Part shown: positions 36,093-44,241 of the stretch, piece by piece | How positions within the stretch are numbered: the first letter of the stretch is position 1 | Layout: the number at the start of each line of letters is the position of its first letter | Origin: Candidatus Obscuribacterales bacterium | Lineage (GTDB): Bacteria > Cyanobacteriota > Vampirovibrionia > Obscuribacterales > Obscuribacteraceae | Assembly: GCA_020050835.1 (NCBI GenBank) | Contig: JAGVKB010000104.1 | Location: 1 to 64,000 of the forward strand | Length of the DNA stretch: 64,000 nt | Direction of reading: 5' to 3' | Translations under genes and position numbers: made by a program | Notes under the pieces: model-generated | Seen by the model: the letters and a program-made list of their open reading frames with translations, nothing else | Told to the model about the DNA's origin: nothing | Database searches by the model: none

Positions 36093-38336
36093 TCAGCACT
36101 CAGCCGCTGTATTGTTCTCGAGTTCCGCAAGGGCAAGCCGAAGCTCGGCTGCCAGTTCGGCAAACGACTGCTGGCGAGCATCTGGCTCCTTATCTAAGGA
36201 CCGGAAGACGGCTTGCTCCAGTCTTTCCGGAATACGGAAGACCGCGTCTATCTTAGCCGGCTCGAACTCAACATGCCGTTTCATCGTTTCATAGCTGGTC
36301 TGGCCGACATGTGGTGGAATACTGCCAAGACATTCGTACATAAGACATCCCATACTGTAGATATCGGAACGGCGATCCGCTTTGCGACCAAGGCAGACTT
36401 CCGGGCTGACGTAATGTGGCGAGCCCAAAATTTCCCCGGTGCGAGTTAAGTCCTGATCTTCATCGCCGGCCAGCTTCGCGATTCCAAAATCGACTATCAT
36501 CGCCTGATCGGCTCGGTCTGCCGACTTCAGAATCACAATATTGTTGGGCTTAAGATCGCGGTGGAGGACACCGCCATCATGAGCGTGTTGCATTCCCTCG
36601 CAGATTTGCAAAAACATCGGCAGCGCTCTGTAGGATGGGATGTACACCTCCTGATCCAGAATTGCCGACAGGCTTCGCCCATCGAGAAAGTCCATAACGA
36701 GATAGGCTTCGCCATCCGGTGCCAATCCGAAGTCTTGCACCGACAATATGTTGGGATGAGAAAGCAGGCTAACCGCTTTCGCTTCACGTTGGAAGCGTTG
36801 CACTTCCGTTGGATCGCCTGCCAGATGAGTGTGCAAGAGTTTAATCGCCACCAGGCGATCGAGATAGCGGTGTCTGGCCTTGAAGACGCTGCTCATGCCA
36901 CCACTGCCTACGAGCTGGATGATTTCATAGCGCTCGACAAAAATGGTGCCTTCCGGCAAAGCAGCCGCCTCGGCCACCAGTTCGAATCCATCAATAGAGC
37001 AAGTTTTCTCCCCGTCTGCTGCTTCCTTTCGGCATTGCGGGCAGACAAGCTTCACACGCCTGCCGGTGAAACTTCGTGACTCGAGCGACCGTTTCAAGGC
37101 CAGCTCGACCACATTCATCTCCTCCTCAGTCTTCCGCTTCGCAGCCTCGACCTCCTGTTTCTCCTTTTGGATCTGTTGCTTCTCGGCCTCGGCCTTGTCC
37201 TTGGCCTGTTCAGCCCTCAGCTTCGCCGCTTCCGCTTTGATCTTTTCAGCCTCAGCTCGGATAGTGGCTTCTTCGGCTGCCCGCTTTTCTTGCTCAATCC
37301 GCTGTCTTTCTGCAACCGCCTTGGCTTTTGCCTCTTCAGCCGCAACTTTCTCTACTTCGACCAGCCTCTTTTCCGCCTCCACTTTCCACCTGGCCGATTC
37401 AGCAGCCCGTTTCTGCTCTTCAGCAAGATTTCTCTCGCTCTCCACGTTGTCTATCTTTCTGGCTTCCCAAATCACCCCGCCGACCAGATAGCCGCCCAGG
37501 AGAGCAACTGAAATCCCCTGATAGATTCCCTCATCGTAAAAACCGGCAGCCTTACCGGCATAAGCGGCAGCGATCACAATCGGCATGGCTACCAAGCCAG
37601 CAAAGATTCTGCGCAACAATCTGCCACCGCTTGAATCGGCTACAAGCATCGCAGTAGCACCACTTTCAGCTCGTGCGGTCAGGATGCCGAGCGAAAGCAG
37701 GGCGAATACGACTGATGTAATAGCTGAAAATTTGATGCAGCCGAAGTATGCGCACAGCTCGCTATGACCGAAAGCATTTAAGCCAAGGATAATTGCCGAA
37801 TTGAACCAAACGATCATCAAAGTAGTTTGGGCAACGGCCAGCACTCTGGAATCCCGGCAACTGATTAAAGCTAAGCAGATAGCCGTGACAAAAAATGAAA
37901 GCGCCACATCAGGCGACATCGGTCCCGGATAGGACAAAGGTAGCGCATCTCCAGCGGCTTTCCAGAGCGCACAACTGAGGTTGAGGTCAAGACCGAACCA
38001 ATGGTCTATCAAGTTGGCAGCGCCGGCACCAGCGACAAGAAGAGCCAATCCGGCTGGCATTAACCGGAGCCAGCCGGGCAATTCAAAATGGAGCGCCAGC
38101 AGCGCAATTAGGGAGCACAGCAGAAACTCGACCGAGTAAGCTGAAAGCAGTGGGCGCTGAAGCCCCCAGGGGTGCTTAATCCAGTCAATATCGAACATCC
38201 AAGCCAGCACATAAAGAACGCTTATAGTGAGCACCAAGAGCAAAGCCACTAGCGAAAACCAGCGAAAGGTGCGACTCCAGGAATGCTGGTGGATTTCCGG
38301 CAGCTCTGCTTCAGAGATAGAGGCGCTCTTAGTCAA
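36093..38336 (-). CDS. Membrane Ser/Thr protein kinase with long coiled coil and zinc ribbon
   Basis: A 747-residue protein starting at TTG 38336. The N-terminal 290 residues hold about eight hydrophobic helices. A long Ala/Glu/Lys coiled coil runs from about 295 to 425. A zinc-ribbon-like CPQC (about 435) precedes a Hanks-type kinase domain: VGSGGMSSVFKA P-loop, AIKLL with the catalytic Lys (about 497), HRDLKPNN near 591, DFG, and a substrate segment where APE is SPE. All catalytic residues are present. It phosphorylates unknown Ser/Thr targets at the membrane; membrane segments may sense a signal. It is 15 bp downstream of a thioredoxin-like gene. Confidence 0.88.
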   Translation of the reverse strand: MTKSASISEAELPEIHQHSWSRTFRWFSLVALLLVLTISVLYVLAWMFDIDWIKHPWGLQRPLLSAYSVEFLLCSLIALLALHFELPGWLRLMPAGLALLVAGAGAANLIDHWFGLDLNLSCALWKAAGDALPLSYPGPMSPDVALSFFVTAICLALISCRDSRVLAVAQTTLMIVWFNSAIILGLNAFGHSELCAYFGCIKFSAITSVVFALLSLGILTARAESGATAMLVADSSGGRLLRRIFAGLVAMPIVIAAAYAGKAAGFYDEGIYQGISVALLGGYLVGGVIWEARKIDNVESERNLAEEQKRAAESARWKVEAEKRLVEVEKVAAEEAKAKAVAERQRIEQEKRAAEEATIRAEAEKIKAEAAKLRAEQAKDKAEAEKQQIQKEKQEVEAAKRKTEEEMNVVELALKRSLESRSFTGRRVKLVCPQCRKEAADGEKTCSIDGFELVAEAAALPEGTIFVERYEIIQLVGSGGMSSVFKARHRYLDRLVAIKLLHTHLAGDPTEVQRFQREAKAVSLLSHPNILSVQDFGLAPDGEAYLVMDFLDGRSLSAILDQEVYIPSYRALPMFLQICEGMQHAHDGGVLHRDLKPNNIVILKSADRADQAMIVDFGIAKLAGDEDQDLTRTGEILGSPHYVSPEVCLGRKADRRSDIYSMGCLMYECLGSIPPHVGQTSYETMKRHVEFEPAKIDAVFRIPERLEQAVFRSLDKEPDARQQSFAELAAELRLALAELENNTAAEC

Positions 38337-38351
38337 GGTTTAACCCGGTTA

Positions 38352-38750
38352 TCAATTGGCCGCCAACGCCTTATCTATGCCCGCCCGGTAAACGTCCTTG
38401 TTTTTTGGCCCGGTTAGCTCTTTAACCAATCGAGTTCGGCGATCGAATATTAATACAACCGGGACGTAATCCATTACATCCTTAAACGCTCCCAGGATGC
38501 CCAATTCCCGGGCAAGCTTCTTGGTATTCGGTAGAACCGAATCGGTTGAATCCAACTCAGAGAACTTAACCTTGTCGCCAAATTCTTGTTCTAACTCCTT
38601 CATGACAGGGCGCACTTTAGCGCACCACGCCTTGCAATTTTGGTCGAAAACAAGCACAACCAGGACCCTTCGCTCCTCGATTGAAGCTTGAGCCAAAACC
38701 GGCGTCAAAGACACTATAAGAGCAAGTACTAGCAGAAAAAATCGCCGCAA
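38352..38750 (-). CDS. Secreted thioredoxin-like protein with CxxxC
   Basis: A 132-residue protein with a signal peptide (FFLLVLALIVSLTPVLAQA). The fold pattern is thioredoxin-like: a VLVVLVFDQ strand, then NCKAWCAKVR, and the cis-Pro in YVPVVLIFDRR. The cysteines are spaced CxxxC rather than CxxC, so classic disulfide exchange is doubtful. TTG 38750 is used. The stop lies 15 bp before the kinase start, so both are probably co-transcribed and may sense redox state together; this is inference. Confidence 0.7.
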   Translation of the reverse strand: MRRFFLLVLALIVSLTPVLAQASIEERRVLVVLVFDQNCKAWCAKVRPVMKELEQEFGDKVKFSELDSTDSVLPNTKKLARELGILGAFKDVMDYVPVVLIFDRRTRLVKELTGPKNKDVYRAGIDKALAAN

Positions 38751-39128
38751 TGCCTGGAGCTCCCCCCTGCCTGTTCGCCACTCCTTGATTCTATACCTCT
38801 GGATTCGGCCAGACTACCTCAAGAGACGGATCTGGAGCGCTGAGAAAGCACAGCAGACTTCCTTGCTAATTCATCGGCTGGAAAAGGTAAAATCATAAAT
38901 AGTATGGCGAATGGAAGTTCGCCTTTTTCGATCCTTAGGCTCCGTCATTCCTTTGACCAGTTTGTCGCCTTTCAGATTACAAGAGTTTCGTCCTCTAGTT
39001 TTCGGTTAGCGAGCTAAGTTTCGGCAGCGGTGATATAACGACAGCCTGAAAGCCAAGTCCACGGAAAACTTGATTGAAATTCCGTTTCGATGCGCCAGTG
39101 CAGAAACGCGTGCTCAAAGGAGAGACTC
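38751..39128. other. Divergent intergenic region of 378 bp
   Basis: Lies between the CxxxC thioredoxin-like gene (leftward) and the DG-repeat gene (rightward). A weak promoter-like pair TTGACC-17-ATTACA occurs at 38953-38981 for the rightward gene. It also holds a terminator-like hairpin at 38906-38928, with no upstream gene on that strand. Confidence 0.45.
38906..38928 (+). terminator. Orphan intrinsic terminator
   Basis: GGCGAA (38906-38911), TGGAAG loop, TTCGCC (38918-38923), then TTTTT. It is a compact, classic rightward terminator with no plus-strand gene upstream. Confidence 0.55.
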
Positions 39129-41093
39129 ATGTCAGGAAAAGAGACGGATAGAGTTGCGGACAAGCCGGCCGAAACGAAGGCAAGCCCAGATAACGCGCAA
39201 AAACAAGCGAACGATGGCATGGAGGACATGTCGAAAGACGTCAAGGACTATTACAAGCAACGCCGGGCTGGACTTCGGGACCAGGAGACACAGAAAAATC
39301 TGGGAGACCAACCAACCTTTTACGACAGCAAGAATAAGGACGGCAATGGCGCTAAGGGTAACGAGAAAAACACGCCGGCCGAGACAAAAGAGGATGCCAT
39401 CAAAGCTCCCGAAGGCAAAACTGACGATCAACCTGCCAGCGTGACGTTTCCGGAAAAGCCCGCTGAATCCACCGAAAAGGATGCGCCCAAGGATGCAGCG
39501 CCTGAACCGGGTGAGACAGCAACCCAGCCGGAAGACGGCAACCGTCCTGAAACGATCAAGTATCCTAACGGAGACTCGGCAAACGTCAAGTACGGGCCGG
39601 ACGGGAAACCCTCTGATATCGAGTTTTCCAACGGATACAAACTGAGCAAGAACAGCGACGGCAAGTGGACTGCCACCGATAATGGCGAATCAAAGCCCAC
39701 TGACATCAAGGACGTGGAAGTTAGTCCGGACGGCTCATTAATCCAAACCGACAATAAGGGCAATCAGCGGACAACGCTGCCGGACGGCTCACAATCAGTG
39801 GAATACAAAGACGGTCACAGTTATCAAACCGATTCGCAAGGCAGAGTAACGCAAGAAAAGCGCGGATCTGGCGACGAACTGAAGTTCAAATACGATGAGA
39901 ACGGCTCTCTTACAGAGATGGAGGATCATCGAGGCAACAAAGCTCAAAAGGACGGAGATGATTGGAAGCATTACGGCAAAGACGGTCAGGAGAAAGCCGA
40001 TTCTGTCGAGAAGAACACGACGAAATCGGTAGACGAACGGGGTAATCTCGTCACCGAAAACAAGGACGATGGCACCAAGGTAACCGAGCGACCTGACGGC
40101 TCCGCCCAGCTTCAAAACAGAGACCGCTCGAAAGTAGAGATCGACAAAGACGGCAAAGTAACCTCGACTACCGGCTCTGACGGCAACACGGTGAAGTACG
40201 GCTATGACGACAAAGGGCAGTTAAGCGAGATTGAAGACAAATTCGGAAACAAGGCCGTCAAAGACAAAGAATCTGATACCTGGAAACATTACGGTCCCGA
40301 TGGGAAGGAAAAGACGGATGAACGCGAAGAGAATACAAAAATAACTGTCAATAATGATGGCAGTGTCACACGCGAAAATACGACTGACAATACGACCACA
40401 ACCAAGGACATCAATCAGACGACATCGAGAACCAATGCTGACGGTTCTACTGAATCAATCAAGCTCGACGGGACTCACACCATCAAGAATTCAGACGGCT
40501 CGAGCGTTGAGCACAGCACCGACGGCTCGACCGCTCACAAGGACGCAAAAGGCAACATCACCCAAATCGATCAGCCGGACGGCAAAAGCAAGAAGTTCGA
40601 CTACGATGAGAAGGGCGAACTTGTCGGCTACACCAATCCAGAAGGAGATCACTACGAACAAAAACCTGACGGTAGCTGGTCCACCGCTGATGGCTCCGGG
40701 AGTAGAAAAGACATTGAGATCATGCCTGATGGCACCGTTAGAGAAAGCAAGACAGACGGTGGAGTCGAGACTACGCGCCCCGATGGTTCCTTGCACATCG
40801 ATTATCAGAACGGCACAAAGGCGGAAGTAGACAGCAAAGGAAATTTCACGTCTTATACCTCTCCCGATGGGCGCAGATTCGATTCGAATGCAAACGGCAA
40901 CGTTACGTATACGACTCAGCGCAGTGAAAGCCTTCAAGACATCGCTGCTGACGCGTTGAAGGTAAGTCATTCACTAGAGCCGGACTACAAACCGAGTCCC
41001 GAAGAGATCAAGGAGACGGTCGACGAATTAAAGAAATACAATCCAGGCATTCAAGACACCGTGCCAAAGGGCACAAAAATAGTCTTGGATTAG
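39129..41093 (+). CDS. Asp/Gly-rich YD-like repeat protein with LysM-like C-terminus
   Basis: ATG 39129 follows AAAGGAGA; the frame extends to 39090 but lacks a ribosome site there. The 654-residue product is highly acidic. A Lys/Glu-rich disordered N-terminus (to about 150) precedes many repeats with cores such as YGPDGKPSDIEF, YDENGSLTEMED and YDDKGQLSEIED, each preceded by a strand and followed by WKHYGKDG-like turns. This is RHS/YD-like pattern without an identifiable toxin domain. The last 55 residues (ESLQDIAADAL to KGTKIVLD) look like a LysM fold. No signal peptide. The repeat style matches the giant protein at 49-64 kb. Confidence 0.75.
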   Translation: MSGKETDRVADKPAETKASPDNAQKQANDGMEDMSKDVKDYYKQRRAGLRDQETQKNLGDQPTFYDSKNKDGNGAKGNEKNTPAETKEDAIKAPEGKTDDQPASVTFPEKPAESTEKDAPKDAAPEPGETATQPEDGNRPETIKYPNGDSANVKYGPDGKPSDIEFSNGYKLSKNSDGKWTATDNGESKPTDIKDVEVSPDGSLIQTDNKGNQRTTLPDGSQSVEYKDGHSYQTDSQGRVTQEKRGSGDELKFKYDENGSLTEMEDHRGNKAQKDGDDWKHYGKDGQEKADSVEKNTTKSVDERGNLVTENKDDGTKVTERPDGSAQLQNRDRSKVEIDKDGKVTSTTGSDGNTVKYGYDDKGQLSEIEDKFGNKAVKDKESDTWKHYGPDGKEKTDEREENTKITVNNDGSVTRENTTDNTTTTKDINQTTSRTNADGSTESIKLDGTHTIKNSDGSSVEHSTDGSTAHKDAKGNITQIDQPDGKSKKFDYDEKGELVGYTNPEGDHYEQKPDGSWSTADGSGSRKDIEIMPDGTVRESKTDGGVETTRPDGSLHIDYQNGTKAEVDSKGNFTSYTSPDGRRFDSNANGNVTYTTQRSESLQDIAADALKVSHSLEPDYKPSPEEIKETVDELKKYNPGIQDTVPKGTKIVLD

Positions 41094-41128
41094 GCTGATT
41101 AGTTGGCACCAGTGCGGGGTGGTTCTCA

Positions 41129-41950
41129 ATGGCTTCCGAAGCTCCCGACGCCGGCAGGCGGAGTATGAATAGCGATCAGCGGGACTCAGCTGCGAACAAT
41201 GAGCAAAAGCCTGCCGACGCATTCGACTTTTTCATGGATGCGGTTCGCAAGATTTTGCCAACCGGTGAGTTCACTAAACCAGGCGCAACGCCGCTGGTCA
41301 CCCGGGACAGTCAGGGCAGGGTGTCTCAGGCGCTCTACGCGAGCGGTCGAGCACGCGGTTTTGAATATGATGAGCACGGTCATGTTTGCCTCGTCAAAGA
41401 AGATGACGGTACAAATTGGCGTAGAGAGACAGCAACCATCTGGCTTCAGTTTGACGCAGGCGGCAAAATGCTCGGTCGAGCGAAACGTGGAGTGGCGCTA
41501 GTTTCCGTAAGTGGAGACTATTCCTTTGATGATCATGATGCCGGTACGACTTCGACAGAATCGGTCGGCGGCACCTTGGGCGGACGCATCGCCGCCACCG
41601 ACCTCCAGCATCCCAGCAATGCATCGGCAGGCGACGCGACAGTGCATCGCTTGCAACTGCCACAAAAGGCGACAAGTGCCTCTACCGCTTCGATTAGAAT
41701 CTCGCCCGCCGACTCGAACATCACCACTGCTCCGCGTTTCTTAAAACCAAGGCGAGCGCCGCTGCCACAAGAACAGACTGGTGAAGTTGATCCAAACTTG
41801 ACCAAAGCGCCCGGCAGCTTGTTTAAGCGGCGCAAGTCACCTGCGGCAAGTCCACAACCTTCCACTCAAGAATCGAGAGTGAATGACTCAGGGTCCTTCG
41901 GCCAGCATGATGCTACGCTCAATCGCTTTGCCAAGCGCAAGGCTGAGTAA
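41129..41950 (+). CDS. Short relative of the YD-like repeat proteins, 273 aa
   Basis: Residues about 50-110 contain the repeat core TRDSQGRVSQALYASGRARG followed by FEYDEHGHV and WRRE, similar to units in the two larger repeat proteins. The rest is low-complexity, with Ser/Thr/Pro and Lys-rich C-terminal half (PAASPQPSTQES-like). Start ATG 41129 is used; ATG 41165 is a possible alternative. It begins 35 bp after the LysM-like protein, so co-transcription is likely. Function unknown. Confidence 0.6.
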   Translation: MASEAPDAGRRSMNSDQRDSAANNEQKPADAFDFFMDAVRKILPTGEFTKPGATPLVTRDSQGRVSQALYASGRARGFEYDEHGHVCLVKEDDGTNWRRETATIWLQFDAGGKMLGRAKRGVALVSVSGDYSFDDHDAGTTSTESVGGTLGGRIAATDLQHPSNASAGDATVHRLQLPQKATSASTASIRISPADSNITTAPRFLKPRRAPLPQEQTGEVDPNLTKAPGSLFKRRKSPAASPQPSTQESRVNDSGSFGQHDATLNRFAKRKAE

Positions 41951-42272
41951 TTCAGCAATCCATTTCCATAACTGGCAATCGCGTCAGATAAGCCGGTCGT
42001 CTCTAGGCAAAGAGCGGTCGAGGCGCAGTGACAACCGGCGGTTGAGGCAATGCCTTTTTAAAGAACTCGTTGAGTCCACCAATTGGAACAGGGGACTAAT
42101 GCGGAAACTGACAGCCGAACCAGATCAAAAGTTGGCGTAAGGCTCCCAGTGCAGCCCGCTAATATACGTACTCCTCCCATCGGTCAGTCATTGCATTGTC
42201 ACACTTGACCGCTAATGTCGAAGAGTAGCGAGAGACAAGTCTTGATGGAATCAACAAAGGGGTCCGGAAAGT
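41951..42272. other. Intergenic region of 322 bp
   Basis: Contains the hairpin/T-run at 42032-42059; otherwise nothing recognised. Confidence 0.4.
42032..42059 (+). terminator. Possible terminator after the repeat-protein pair
   Basis: Two adjacent short hairpins, CAACC-GGC-GGTTG and AGGC-AAT-GCCT, the second followed by TTTTT. About 80 bp after the stop of the upstream gene. The stems are short. Confidence 0.35.
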
Positions 42273-42695
42273 ATGGCAAAGATATTGATAGTCGCCGACC
42301 TTGACAGTAGCAGACAGCTTGTGGACATACTCAAGCAAGAGCGACATCTAATCGAAACCGACGGCCGGATTGAATCAGCATTAGGCTCTCTAAATCGCAG
42401 TCAGTTTGACGTCATTATCTTGCGCCGAGATTTTTCGACCATCCCAACTGAGTCTATCTGTCGAGACTTTCGCTCTGCCTGCCCTTCATCGGCCATCCTG
42501 ATGCTGGCCGATCTACCTAACCTCGATGACCTGGAATGCGCATTAGACTCCGGTGCCGATGACTATCTAGTCTGTTCGGATGATCCACGGGAGCTGCGAG
42601 CACGCGTACGAGCTCTGGCACGGCGGTACAGTTACGCCGGTGTATCAATGGCCGCATCTACTCTCACCAATCAATCCGCCAGCATATGTAATTAA
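42273..42695 (+). CDS. Degenerate receiver (pseudo-response-regulator) protein
   Basis: A 140-residue CheY-like fold: ILIVADLDSSRQLV with the acidic pair, FDVIILRRDF, and SGADDYLVCSDDPRELRARVRAL. The usual phospho-acceptor position is Arg51, with Asp53 two residues on; the conserved Thr/Ser position is Ala, and the conserved Lys is Cys101. So phosphotransfer as in classic regulators is unlikely. There is no output domain; the tail is short and polar. It may bind a partner constitutively or by another signal. The two sensor kinases at 45-49 kb are the obvious but unproven partners. Confidence 0.72.
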   Translation: MAKILIVADLDSSRQLVDILKQERHLIETDGRIESALGSLNRSQFDVIILRRDFSTIPTESICRDFRSACPSSAILMLADLPNLDDLECALDSGADDYLVCSDDPRELRARVRALARRYSYAGVSMAASTLTNQSASICN

Positions 42696-42729
42696 CGATT
42701 CTCTCTCGACAGGCTCGGTCTGTTGACTT

Positions 42730-42759
42730 TGATGACCGTGACTATCGTCATGGTCATCA
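42730..42759 (+). repeat. 13-bp inverted repeat, hairpin or operator
   Basis: TGATGACCGTGAC and GTCATGGTCATCA pair along 13 positions (one G-T wobble) around a 4-nt loop TATC. There is no following T-run. It lies between the pseudo-receiver and the small membrane protein, about 120 bp before the start of the latter. Confidence 0.5.
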
Positions 42760-42876
42760 GTGACATTCGGTCGATGTGCGATCAAATGTCACTGGCTAGA
42801 CTGAAAGAGCGTCGAGATTTCTTCCGACTCTATATTGTCAACTCAGCCTGCAGCACTATTTGTAGGGGGAGAAACT

Positions 42877-43160
42877 ATGACCTATTTATTGATTCTCGCC
42901 TTTCTCGTTGCGGGATCGATCTGGGGAGGTCTCCGCATGCACAGCCTGATGAAACGTTTGTCAACGGCAGACTTGCTGGCTTGCCTGTCGGTACAGACTC
43001 GAAAAACATTCAGAGAGCCATTGGAAAGATCGGAACCTTCAAGCCAAAACAAGCTGTTCTTCGCAATGAAGCCGCAGCAACGCTCTGGCAGATCGGACAA
43101 TTTGGCGAGCGCGACAAGACATTTGCATCAGCGGTGGTGCAAAAGCGCACGGGCAGATAA
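42877..43160 (+). pseudogene. Small membrane protein with apparent frameshift
   Basis: ATG 42877 has a strong AGGGGGAGA upstream and encodes a membrane segment (TYLLILAFLVAGSIWGG). The frame then turns non-protein-like after an A5 run at 43002-43006. The frame one base back continues with plausible sequence (NIQRAIGKIGTFKPKQ and on, to the stop at 43158). One more A would join the two into a continuous protein of about 94 residues. This could be a sequencing indel, a true mutation or slippage. Not recognised otherwise. Confidence 0.5.
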
Positions 43161-43171
43161 GCGAAAGTTGG

Positions 43172-44122
43172 TTATCTCCCGCAGCGAAGATCTTTCAGAC
43201 CAAACGACCCAGGCTCAGGCAACCCAGCCCGAATCTGTTCATCGGTGAACATTTTCGTCGGCAGTAAGCTTTCGGGAAGCTCCTGACAGTAGCCGTAAGG
43301 CTCGTCGAACCCTTCGGTCAAGATTCGCACTTGCGCAACCGAGACCAGCGGAATCGTCATCACCGATTCAAGAAAGGTGGCAAAACCATAGTGAAAGAAA
43401 ATCGGCAGGCGAAAGATAAACGGTACCTTTCCGACTACGCGAGCAACCCGTCTCACTGCCTCGCCTAAAGTCATCTTCTCCGGACCAAGCACCGCCACGG
43501 TTTGCCTTGCTAGCTTGCCATCGACTAAAGACGCTTCCATCAGCTTCACGAAATCAGAGATTGCCAGTGGAGCTGCCGAGCGCTCCGTGAATCCAACCAG
43601 AGCAAAAAATGGCAGAGTATGAAATATGTGACTCAAGTGATCCAGCATATGATCGCCTTTGCCATAAATCATTCCTGCTTTGAATACTGTGTAATCGAGA
43701 GCAGAGCTTCGCACAATCTCTTCGGCGGCATACTTGGACTCATGATAAGGCGACCCGCAATTCGGCCGAGCGCGATAAAAACTGACGATGGCAATTCGTT
43801 TGACACCGGCTCGCTTGGCAGCATTCACAACCTTTCTGGTGCCCTCGACGTGAACGCGTTGATAGTCATGAGGCTTTACTTCACGATTGATGCCGGCGCA
43901 ATGCGCGACAGCGTCGCATCCGTCGAATGCCTTGACCAGCGCTTCCTCGTCATCGGTTCCCACCGGCATTAGCTTAGTTCGAGGCAGCTCTTTCAAACTC
44001 TCATTGCGACAGTCCAGTCCGCGCGAGATCAACACCACGTCACACCCCTTGGCGACCAGCGAACTTGCCAGATGCCCACCGACAAAGCCCGTTCCACCTG
44101 TTATCGCTATCTTCACCGTCAT
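43172..44122 (-). CDS. NAD-dependent epimerase/dehydratase-like protein
   Basis: ATG 44122 (GGAAGAGGA upstream) gives 316 residues of atypical/extended SDR type. GGTGFVGGHLA is the dinucleotide-binding loop, and SPYHESKYAAEE has a Tyr of Y-x3-K form. The ending and substrate region (PLAISDFVKLME; GPEKMTLGEAVRRVAR) resemble the NDUFA9-like/complex I-associated atypical SDRs that bind NADPH. Substrate unknown. The gene is divergent from the esterase gene and starts 119 bp from it. The stop is 12 bp from the small membrane protein's frame. Confidence 0.8.
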   Translation of the reverse strand: MTVKIAITGGTGFVGGHLASSLVAKGCDVVLISRGLDCRNESLKELPRTKLMPVGTDDEEALVKAFDGCDAVAHCAGINREVKPHDYQRVHVEGTRKVVNAAKRAGVKRIAIVSFYRARPNCGSPYHESKYAAEEIVRSSALDYTVFKAGMIYGKGDHMLDHLSHIFHTLPFFALVGFTERSAAPLAISDFVKLMEASLVDGKLARQTVAVLGPEKMTLGEAVRRVARVVGKVPFIFRLPIFFHYGFATFLESVMTIPLVSVAQVRILTEGFDEPYGYCQELPESLLPTKMFTDEQIRAGLPEPGSFGLKDLRCGR

Positions 44123-44241
44123 TCCTCTTCCAGACCGGAGCGCATTCCCGTTAGAATTATATTCTGCTCTGTCGGCTCTGACTTGTTCAGGCAACTCCGC
44201 ACCGATTCAAGCCGAGCTAATTTTAGGTCTCAATCGGCGAA

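Noticed and set aside
43002-43006. Programmed -1 frameshift at the A5 run
   Set aside because: The site does not fit the X-XXY-YYZ slippery heptamer and no downstream stimulatory hairpin is evident; an indel is simpler. Reported only as a frameshift.
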